A stretch of DNA of 19,792 nt from the NCBI GenBank assembly GCA_021811205.1, contig JAJZPK010000022.1, forward strand, positions 1 through 19,792, written 5' to 3'. Numbering within the stretch: position 1 is the first letter of the stretch; every line of letters starts with the position of its first letter. The position numbers and the translations under genes are program-made. Positions 14,411-19,792 of the stretch are shown piece after piece. The stretch is from Pseudomonadota bacterium. Lineage in GTDB: Bacteria > Pseudomonadota > Gammaproteobacteria > Burkholderiales > JABEVD01. Below the pieces are notes generated by a model. That model was not told the origin of the DNA and did not search any database. It saw nothing but the letters and a program-made list of their open reading frames with translations.

Positions 14411-14809
14411 TTAGGGTGCGAGGAGGATGCCTGTGAGGATTACGAAAAGGCGAACCACGAGCATGACCTTTCCCTGGGAACGGTGCGTGGTTCTCGCCTC
14501 CATGTCGCCTTTCATGATCTTCATGGCGGTGAAGATCTGCGCGCCATAAAGGGCATACATCATCAGGAGGATGCCGACATGCATCCACACCAGGGAGGAA
14601 AAAATTTCTCCCTTGTCGATGAGGCGGTGCCACCAGTGACGGTGGGAATAGAGGTAGAAGGGAAGCGACAGGTCGAACAGCATGACCGAGATCATCGCCG
14701 GAATGTGGATGTAGCGCTTGCGGTGCAGGAAATAGCCTGCGAGCATCACCAGATAGCTGAGCCCCGCGACGATGAAAGTGCCCGGGATGAGATGGTGAGT
14801 GGTCTGCAT
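14411..14809 (-). CDS. Small four-helix membrane protein, possibly DUF420-like
   Basis: This 132-residue protein has four predicted membrane segments, at about residues 10-27, 36-53, 73-94 and 115-131. Histidines are placed at or near segment ends: RYIHIPAM (His35), SHRHWWHRL (His55-61), WMHVGILL (His77) and THRSQGK (His109). This spread of conserved-looking histidines recalls DUF420/YozB-type proteins or small haem-binding membrane proteins, but I cannot assign a family with confidence. The start ATG 14809 has GAGGAAG upstream. It lies seven bases after the Nudix stop and ten before the lipoprotein, so it is part of one transcript. A direct link to nucleotide sanitation is not evident from its sequence. 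Confidence 0.7.
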   Translation of the reverse strand: MQTTHHLIPGTFIVAGLSYLVMLAGYFLHRKRYIHIPAMISVMLFDLSLPFYLYSHRHWWHRLIDKGEIFSSLVWMHVGILLMMYALYGAQIFTAMKIMKGDMEARTTHRSQGKVMLVVRLFVILTGILLAP

Positions 14810-14816
14810 GTCTTCC

Positions 14817-15341
14817 TCAGAGGGTGGCGAAGTAAAAGCCGTAGCTTCCTCGCTTCATGTCTTCGAAATAGCGCTGCAAAGTTTCTCTGACCACGGTGAA
14901 GGCGATATTGTTCCACGGCACTTCGCTTTCCGGAAAAAGGCCGACCTCGAGCGTCTCGTCCCCTGCCCTGAAATTTTCGTCCGCCAGGCTTCCCCTGAAG
15001 AGGAGGTAGACCTGGCTCAGCCTGGGCAGATTGTAGAAGGAATAGAGCGGCCCGATGTCGACCCTGGCGCAGGCTTCCTCGAGCGCCTCCCGTGCAGCGC
15101 CCGCGTCCGCTGCCTCGTGGTTTTCCATGAATCCGGCCGGAAGCGTCCAGAGGCCGTAGCCCGGCTCGATAGCCCGCTTGCAGAGCAGTATCTTTCCCTT
15201 GTATTCCGGGATGCATCCCACCACGATCTTCGGGTTCTGGTAGTGCACGGTATGGCATACGGGGCACACAAACCTGGGTATGGTGTCGCCTTCGGGTATC
15301 CTGAACTCGACCTTTGCGCCGCAGTGACTGCAATAATTCAT
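14817..15341 (-). CDS. Zinc-ribbon Nudix hydrolase
   Basis: This 174-residue protein opens with a zinc ribbon (CSHCG at residues 4-8 and CPVCH at 26-30), then a Nudix fold. The Nudix box reads G70-x5-E76-x7-R84-E85-x2-E88-E89, complete for Mg2+-dependent cleavage of nucleoside diphosphates linked to another group. The lead-in PKIVVGCIPEYKGKILLCKR is typical of the ADP-ribose/NADH pyrophosphatase-like branch with N-terminal zinc finger. The exact substrate is unknown. The ATG at 15341 shares its A with the TAA of the dUTPase (TAATG), so the two are coupled. The frame stays open upstream to 15989, but that part is only the dUTPase gene read in another frame. The neighbouring dUTPase suggests a nucleotide clean-up operon. 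Confidence 0.9.
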   Translation of the reverse strand: MNYCSHCGAKVEFRIPEGDTIPRFVCPVCHTVHYQNPKIVVGCIPEYKGKILLCKRAIEPGYGLWTLPAGFMENHEAADAGAAREALEEACARVDIGPLYSFYNLPRLSQVYLLFRGSLADENFRAGDETLEVGLFPESEVPWNNIAFTVVRETLQRYFEDMKRGSYGFYFATL

Positions 15342-16129
15342 TAATGCTTGCCCGTGCTGCCGAAGCCGCCTTCTCCCCTGTGGCTGACCTCGAAATCCTG
15401 GACGATGTTGAATTTCACCTGGGCAACGGGAACCACGACGAGTTGCGCGATGCGTTCGAGCGGGCTCAGGACGAAGCTTTTCTGCCCCCTGTTCCAGCAG
15501 GAGACGAAGATCTGTCCCTGGTAATCGGAGTCGATCAATCCGACAAGATTGCCGAGGACGATGCCGTGCTTGTGACCCAATCCGGAGCGGGGAAGGATCA
15601 TCGCAGCATAATGCGGATCGGCGATGTGGATCGCGATGCCGGTCGGGATGAGGTCGGCCTCCCCGGGATGGATGGTCATGTCGTGCTCTATGCAGGCCCT
15701 GAGATCCAGTCCCGCAGATCCTGGCGTGGCATAGGCAGGGGGATTGGCGCGCAGGCGCTCGTCGAGGATTTTGATGTCTATCGTCTTCATGTCGGATTCC
15801 CCTTTCGGTTTTGATTGCACGATGCGCGCCTTCAGATGGAGCCCTTCCTCGATGACCCTGAAGAGCCGGTCGATGTTGGGATGTTTGCCCGGATTTTCCC
15901 GTGCATCCTGCACATGTTCTGCGTAAAGCTCGAGGCCGTGGAGCGCGCTGGCCGGGTTGATTGCGCCATATGTCCTCGACAGATGGCAATAGACGGCGAG
16001 AGACCCGGTCTGGCCCGGCCTGTTCTCGATGAATGAAGGCTTGTCTTCAGGCCGTTCACCGTCTATTTCTATTCCCGCGATGCCTTCCACTGCCGGGATC
16101 TTTCTCAGGTTTTCTGCGAAGTCGGTCAT
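15341..16129 (-). CDS. dut: DUF2322-dUTPase in-frame fusion (dut)
   Basis: This 262-residue frame joins two normally separate proteins. Residues 1 to about 105 match DUF2322, a betaproteobacterial family of about that length and unknown role ([20 protein letters not shown] at 42-61). From Met114 on it is a full 149-residue dUTPase with all five motifs: [41 protein letters not shown] and the C-terminal [12 protein letters not shown] arm. It hydrolyses dUTP to dUMP, keeping uracil out of DNA. An internal start at 15790 keeps a good ribosome site (AAAGGGG at 15799-15805), so free dUTPase (15341-15790) is probably also made. No stop separates the parts; Ser106 (TCA, 15812-15814) is one base from TAA or TGA. 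It is the first gene of a four-gene operon. Confidence 0.88.
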   Translation of the reverse strand: MTDFAENLRKIPAVEGIAGIEIDGERPEDKPSFIENRPGQTGSLAVYCHLSRTYGAINPASALHGLELYAEHVQDARENPGKHPNIDRLFRVIEEGLHLKARIVQSKPKGESDMKTIDIKILDERLRANPPAYATPGSAGLDLRACIEHDMTIHPGEADLIPTGIAIHIADPHYAAMILPRSGLGHKHGIVLGNLVGLIDSDYQGQIFVSCWNRGQKSFVLSPLERIAQLVVVPVAQVKFNIVQDFEVSHRGEGGFGSTGKH

Positions 16130-16155
16130 TTCTTGCTCGTTGGACGATGCCCTGC

Positions 16156-16161
16156 ATTATA
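16156..16161 (-). promoter_or_regulatory. Possible -10 element of the dut operon
   Basis: TATAAT is read on the minus strand at 16161-16156, 27 bases before the DUF2322-dut start. No good -35 was found at 16-18 bases from it. Confidence 0.4.
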
Positions 16162-16188
16162 AACCGCTTTTGATGCAGAACATGCCTG

Positions 16189-16216
16189 TTGACTAAAGTG
16201 CAATTGTGTGTATATT
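16189..16216 (+). promoter_or_regulatory. Promoter of the desaturase gene
   Basis: TTGACT (16189-16194), 16 bases, then TATATT (16211-16216) lie about 35 bases before the desaturase ATG. It is divergent from the dut operon within a 120-base shared region. Confidence 0.6.
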
Positions 16217-16249
16217 GTGAATCTTGCCCATCTTTATTAGGAATCGCTA

Positions 16250-17389
16250 ATGGTCTTTCCCGATTTGTCCTTCTGGCAACTCGTTCTCGCAACATTGATC
16301 CTGACTCACGTCACCATCGCCAGCGTCACCATTTTCCTGCACCGCCATCAGGCACACCGCGCCCTCGATCTGAGTCCTTCGGTCAGCCATTTCTTCCGTC
16401 TCTGGCTCTGGCTCACGACGGGCATGGTCACGAAGGAATGGGCGGCCATCCACAGAAAGCACCATGCGAAATGCGAAACGATTGATGATCCCCACAGCCC
16501 CCAGGTGTTCGGAATCAACAAGGTGCTCTGGGGAGGCGTTTTACTCTATGTCAACGAATCGAAAAATCCAGAGACCATGGTCCGCTACGGGCATGGCACG
16601 CCGGACGACTGGGTCGAGAAGCATCTTTATTCGAAATATCCGGGCCTCGGCATCACCCTGATGCTGCTTGCCGACATCCTTCTTTTCGGCGCACCCGGCC
16701 TCATCGTCTGGGGCATCCAGATGATCTGGATCCCTTTCTGGGCGGCAGGCGTCATCAACGGCGTGGGCCATTATTTCGGCTATCGGAATTTCAAGGCGGA
16801 GGACGCCAGCACCAACATTTTCCCGCTTGGCATCCTGATCGGCGGGGAAGAGCTGCACAACAACCACCATGCCTATGCTTCGTCGGCCAAGCTCTCTTCC
16901 AAATGGTACGAATTCGACATCGGCTGGATGTATATCCGCATCCTCGAATTTCTGGGACTCGCCAGGGTGAAGAAGACCGCTCCGAAGCTTCGCCTTGCAC
17001 AGGCCAGAACCCAATGCGATCTTGAAATGCTTCAGGCCGTGATCACCCACCGCTACGAGGTGCTCGCCAAATACGCGAAGACGCTGAAGAGCATCTATGC
17101 GGAAGAAATCGCCAAAATGCCCGATCTTTCCCTGGTCAAGAAATGGGTGCACAGCGACGCCGAGCAGCTAGACGAGGCCGCCCGCGAGAAGCTGGGAAAA
17201 ATCCTGGAAGGCAGCCATGCGCTCAAGACCGCCTATGTCATGAGGCAGGAACTCGAGGCGCTTTGGCAGCGCTCTGCCGCCTCCAAGGAGAATCTCGTCA
17301 GGCAGCTCGAGGAATGGTGCAAAAAGGCCGAGGAAAGCGGCATCGCTCAGCTCAAGGCTTTCACCCGGCGCCTGAGAAGCTACGCCTGA
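16250..17389 (+). CDS. Membrane fatty acid desaturase (acyl-CoA/acyl-lipid type)
   Basis: This 379-residue integral membrane desaturase has the three histidine boxes that hold its di-iron centre: HRHQAH (31-36), HRKHH (68-72) and HNNHH (203-207), within hydrophobic segments at about 8-30, 46-60, 133-152 and 155-172. It introduces a double bond into a saturated acyl chain and so tunes membrane fluidity. After residue 240 comes a soluble, helical and charged extension of about 130 residues (for example LEMLQAVITHRYEVL and KLGKILEGSHALKTAYVMRQ), ending FTRRLRSYA. This tail is absent from short desaturases; I recall similar tails in proteobacterial homologues. ATG 16250 is used; the ribosome site is weak (AGGAAT). 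It has its own promoter, divergent from dut. Confidence 0.93.
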   Translation: MVFPDLSFWQLVLATLILTHVTIASVTIFLHRHQAHRALDLSPSVSHFFRLWLWLTTGMVTKEWAAIHRKHHAKCETIDDPHSPQVFGINKVLWGGVLLYVNESKNPETMVRYGHGTPDDWVEKHLYSKYPGLGITLMLLADILLFGAPGLIVWGIQMIWIPFWAAGVINGVGHYFGYRNFKAEDASTNIFPLGILIGGEELHNNHHAYASSAKLSSKWYEFDIGWMYIRILEFLGLARVKKTAPKLRLAQARTQCDLEMLQAVITHRYEVLAKYAKTLKSIYAEEIAKMPDLSLVKKWVHSDAEQLDEAAREKLGKILEGSHALKTAYVMRQELEALWQRSAASKENLVRQLEEWCKKAEESGIAQLKAFTRRLRSYA

Positions 17390-17399
17390 ACCTTTCTCT

Positions 17400-17414
17400 T
17401 GTGACTTGGTCACA
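17400..17414. repeat. 6-bp dyad TGTGAC-TTG-GTCACA between desaturase and TPR gene
   Basis: The arms 17400-17405 and 17409-17414 are perfect complements around three bases. The half sites TGTGA/TCACA resemble those of CRP, but the spacing is five bases rather than six. It could be an operator or a short hairpin. Confidence 0.35.
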
Positions 17415-17476
17415 CCCACTTGAATTCTCGAGGACTGGCTCCACATAGCCATCGTCCGAACCCAAAGGAGACATTG

Positions 17477-18232
17477 ATGTTCAAATTTTTTCTGGCAGCC
17501 GTCCTCTTCATGGGCACCGCCTATGCGGACGATTTGCCTACCCTGCATCAGGTATACGAAGCTGCCCAATCCGGGAGGCTGAATGATGCGCAAAGAATGA
17601 TGGACAAGGTGCTTGCAGCTCATCCCGAAAGCGGCAAGGCCCATTTCGTCGAAGCCGAAATTCTCGCCAGGGAAGGGAGAAAGGCTGATGCAGCAGCCGA
17701 ACTGAATACGGCGCAGCGCCTCGCGCCGGGATTGCCCTTTGCGAAGCCCGGGGCGGTCCAGGAACTCAAATCGATCATCTCCAGCGGTCGTCCTGCCACT
17801 GCCAGGAGGGGTTTCCCTTGGGGGCTCTTCCTGCTCGGCATTGGCGCCATCTTCCTGATCTATTTCATGTTCCGATCGAGGATGTCGCGAAGCGCTGGCT
17901 ACATTCCGGCAGGACAGCCCTACAATCCCGGCGGCTATAATCCTGGATACGGTCAGGGCTATGGTCCAGGACCCGGCTACGGGCCGACCGGAGGCGGAAT
18001 GGGTTCGGGCATCCTTTCCGGTCTCGCCACGGGCGCAGCGGTCGGCGCGGGCCTGGTGGCAGGAGAGGAGATCGCGCATCATCTGATGGACGGCAACCAG
18101 AATGCGGGCACGCCTGTCGCTGACAACTCATGGGACGACATGGGTGGCCAGGATTTCGGGGTCGCGGACAATTCCTCGTGGGGCGACGACTCGGGCTTTT
18201 TCGCCGACAACGGCGGAAGCGACTGGAGCTGA
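17477..18232 (+). CDS. TPR-like membrane protein with Gly/Tyr/Pro-rich and Asp-rich tail
   Basis: This 251-residue protein has a signal peptide (MFKFFLAAVLFMGTAYA|DDL, cleavage after residue 17). A tetratricopeptide-like helical pair follows, at about 24-85 (VYEAAQSGRLNDAQRMMDKV and FVEAEILAREGRKADAAAEL). Next come one membrane segment at about 114-133 and a low-complexity stretch rich in Gly, Tyr and Pro (140-175). A glycine-rich hydrophobic segment (176-196) follows, then an acidic, Trp-containing end (DDSGFFADNGGSDWS). The start is ATG 17477 with AAAGGAG (17464-17470); an upstream in-frame ATG at 17420 would precede the ribosome site and spoil the signal peptide. The role is unknown, possibly envelope assembly. 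A terminator follows directly. The desaturase lies 87 bases upstream, and linkage to it is unproven. Confidence 0.8.
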   Translation: MFKFFLAAVLFMGTAYADDLPTLHQVYEAAQSGRLNDAQRMMDKVLAAHPESGKAHFVEAEILAREGRKADAAAELNTAQRLAPGLPFAKPGAVQELKSIISSGRPATARRGFPWGLFLLGIGAIFLIYFMFRSRMSRSAGYIPAGQPYNPGGYNPGYGQGYGPGPGYGPTGGGMGSGILSGLATGAAVGAGLVAGEEIAHHLMDGNQNAGTPVADNSWDDMGGQDFGVADNSSWGDDSGFFADNGGSDWS

Positions 18233-18238
18233 TCGGTC

Positions 18239-18267
18239 GCCGCCCTAGGCGGGCGGCAGATCTTTTT
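18239..18267 (+). terminator. Terminator of the TPR gene, overlapping the 3' end of pap
   Basis: GCCGCCC (18239-18245) and GGGCGGC (18251-18257) form a seven-pair GC stem with loop TAGGC, followed by AGATC and five T residues (18263-18267). The stop codon of the convergent pap gene (CTA on the plus strand, 18245-18247) straddles the left arm and loop. It terminates the plus strand well; on the minus strand no T tract follows. Confidence 0.7.
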
Positions 18268-19729
18268 CTATCCTCTCGCAGAGCGTCTTCAATATCTTGA
18301 TGCGCGCGTAATACTTGTCGTTGGATTCGACCAGTGTCCAGGGGGCGATGTCGGTGCTGGTCCTGTCCACCATGTCGCACACGGCGAGTTCGTACGCGTC
18401 CCATTTTTCCCGGTTGCGCCAATCCTCGTCGGTGATCTTGAAGCGCTTGAAACCGATCTTTTCGCGCTCCTCGAAGCGCTTCAGCTGCTCTTCCTTGCTG
18501 ATGGCGAGCCAGAATTTGAAGACGATCGCACCGCTTTGCGCGAGCTCCTGTTCGAAATCGTTGATTTCGGAATAGGCCCGCATCCAGTCGGCTTCGGAGC
18601 AGAATCCTTCGATGCGCTCGACCAGCACCCTGCCGTACCATGAGCGGTCGAATACGGTGAATCTCCCCAGTCTCGGGAGATGACGCCAGAAGCGCCACAG
18701 GTAGGGAAGAGCGCGCTCCTCCTCGGTCGGCGCGGCGATCGGAGTCACCTGGTATTGTCTTGCATCGAGCGCACTGGTGATGCGCTTGATGGCGCCGCCT
18801 TTACCGCCCGCGTCAGAACCCTCGAAAACGGCAACGACAGACCGCTTTTTGAATTCCGGATGGCGCGAAAGCAGATTCAGTTTTCCCTGCAAGTGCTCGA
18901 GCTGCTTTTCGTATTCCCGCCTTGAGAGCTTGAGTCCGAGGTCGAGCTGCTTGATGACGCTGCGCTTGTCCAGTGCGGGAAGCAGGGGAAAGCCGTTCGA
19001 TTTTTCGCGCAGATCGCCGTCCTTCAGCCTTTCCTCGATCGCTGCGAGCAGCGTTTTTCCGACGGTCAGGCTGCGGTAGCGCGCATCTTCCCCTTCGACC
19101 ACGATCCAGGGGGCATCGGCGCGGCTGGACAGGCGCAGCGAATGCTCGGAAACCTTCCTGAACTTGTCGTAATGCTTGAATCTTTCCCAATCGGTATCGG
19201 TGACGCGCCAGCGGGTCTTGGGATCCTTTTCGAGTGACTTGAGCCTGATCTTCTGTCTTTCCTTGGAAAGATGAAACCAGAACTTCAGCACGAGCGCCCC
19301 TTCGTCGGTGAGCATCTTTTCGAACCGAACTATTTCCTCGAGTCGCTGATCTAGGTGGGCCGACTTGGTGTGGCCCATGACGCGGTTCACGATGGGTTCG
19401 GTATACCAGGAACCGAACAGTATCCCGATCTTTCCCTTGGGCGGGAGCGCGCGCCAGAAGCGCCACATGTAGGGACGCTCGCGCTCTTCGTCAGTCTGGT
19501 CGGAGAAGGCATGGGTCTGAATATGCCTCGGATCCATCCATTCGTTGAGCAGGTTGACCGTCTCACCCTTGCCGGCGCCGTCCACTCCGCCGATGATGAT
19601 GATCACCTGGAATTTCGCGTTCTGGGCCAGCTCGAACTGGGCATCGAGCAGCGCTTCGCGCAGTTTGGGCACTTCGGCATCAAAGGTCGCCTTGTCGATC
19701 TTGTGCCCGAGTTCAGCGGATTCGAACAT
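18245..19729 (-). CDS. pap: Polyphosphate:AMP phosphotransferase (PPK2 class II, two domains)
   Basis: This 494-residue protein consists of two PPK2 domains in tandem (about 10-240 and 260-494), the length usual for class II enzymes that transfer phosphate from polyphosphate to AMP to give ADP. The N-terminal domain has Walker A GGVDGAGKGET (47-57) and PYMWRFWRALPPKGKIG; the C-terminal has Walker A EGSDAGGKGGA (303-313), PYLWRFWRHLPRLGR and FDRSWYGRVLVERIEGF. The C-terminal copy keeps the DRSWYGRV lid motif, while the N-terminal one reads FGSWYTEPI. The main active site is therefore expected in the second half, as known for related enzymes, with the first half structural. The start ATG 19729 has GGGAG upstream. 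It is a single gene, convergent with the TPR gene. The product connects polyphosphate reserves to the adenylate pool under energy stress. Confidence 0.95.
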   Translation of the reverse strand: MFESAELGHKIDKATFDAEVPKLREALLDAQFELAQNAKFQVIIIIGGVDGAGKGETVNLLNEWMDPRHIQTHAFSDQTDEERERPYMWRFWRALPPKGKIGILFGSWYTEPIVNRVMGHTKSAHLDQRLEEIVRFEKMLTDEGALVLKFWFHLSKERQKIRLKSLEKDPKTRWRVTDTDWERFKHYDKFRKVSEHSLRLSSRADAPWIVVEGEDARYRSLTVGKTLLAAIEERLKDGDLREKSNGFPLLPALDKRSVIKQLDLGLKLSRREYEKQLEHLQGKLNLLSRHPEFKKRSVVAVFEGSDAGGKGGAIKRITSALDARQYQVTPIAAPTEEERALPYLWRFWRHLPRLGRFTVFDRSWYGRVLVERIEGFCSEADWMRAYSEINDFEQELAQSGAIVFKFWLAISKEEQLKRFEEREKIGFKRFKITDEDWRNREKWDAYELAVCDMVDRTSTDIAPWTLVESNDKYYARIKILKTLCERIEKDLPPA

Positions 19730-19758
19730 GTTTCACTCCCGGTTCACGCTTCAATTCA

Positions 19759-19764
19759 ATTATA
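19759..19764 (-). promoter_or_regulatory. Possible -10 element of pap
   Basis: TATAAT is read on the minus strand at 19764-19759, 29 bases before the pap ATG. The upstream -35 position falls in a T-rich stretch (19778-19785) without a clear hexamer. The run of A then GCCCGT at the window edge may be half of a terminator of the neighbouring gene. Confidence 0.4.
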
Positions 19765-19792
19765 TGATGATCCTGGAATGAAAAAAGCCCGT

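Noticed and set aside
15342..15989. Upstream extension of the Nudix frame
   Set aside because: The extra 216 codons are the dut/DUF2322 region in another frame; the zinc ribbon begins at the ATG at 15341, coupled to the dut stop.

Overview
The window looks like a chromosomal segment of a betaproteobacterium. It has moderately high GC with long antisense shadow ORFs, an RpoS-type sigma factor, a DUF2322 domain, a two-domain polyphosphate:AMP phosphotransferase, a DUF4156 lipoprotein and a three-histidine-box desaturase. Genus cannot be fixed from sequence alone. It falls into an accessory left part (about 1-4550) and an ordered, gene-dense right part (about 4560-19792).

Accessory part. The window opens inside the right end of an IS3-family (IS407-like) insertion sequence, which ends at about base 127. 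The last base of the IS forms the A of the ATG of the next gene. That gene is a 267-residue protein of unknown function with an R-N-x3-H motif of the kind found in HEPN ribonucleases, closed by a good intrinsic terminator. A pRiA4b ORF-3-like gene follows on the minus strand. Next comes a non-coding stretch with three direct copies of a CGACAGA(C/T)TTT motif and a run of hairpins. A minus-strand two-gene unit follows: a RecF/OLD-like AAA ATPase whose stop codon overlaps the start of a DUF4276 (TOPRIM-like) protein. ATPase plus TOPRIM-like pairs are a recurring layout of anti-phage systems, so this is the best candidate for an undescribed defence module here.

Regulatory part. From 4912 a small PAS protein is followed after one base by an RpoS-like sigma factor. 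A three-gene envelope unit follows: a Spy/CpxP-like chaperone, a His/Arg-rich exported protein, and an overlapping, easily missed cysteine-rich DUF1540 protein at 7249-7554. From 7825 to 13564 lies a signalling unit: a PAS protein, a CheB-CheR-coiled coil-PAS fusion with no kinase domain, and a PAS-PAS-GGDEF-EAL protein. The first and last share the same N-terminal helix motif, which suggests one pathway linking methyl-transfer-type sensing to cyclic-di-GMP.

Housekeeping part. An Ala/Ser-rich orphan gene has a TG-extended TATAAT promoter. A tight minus-strand operon (16129 to 14083) encodes a DUF2322-dUTPase in-frame fusion, a zinc-ribbon Nudix hydrolase, a small four-helix membrane protein and a DUF4156 lipoprotein. 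Divergent from it is a fatty acid desaturase, then a TPR/Gly-rich membrane protein. The window closes with the convergent pap gene, whose stop codon sits in the loop of a terminator hairpin shared with the TPR gene.
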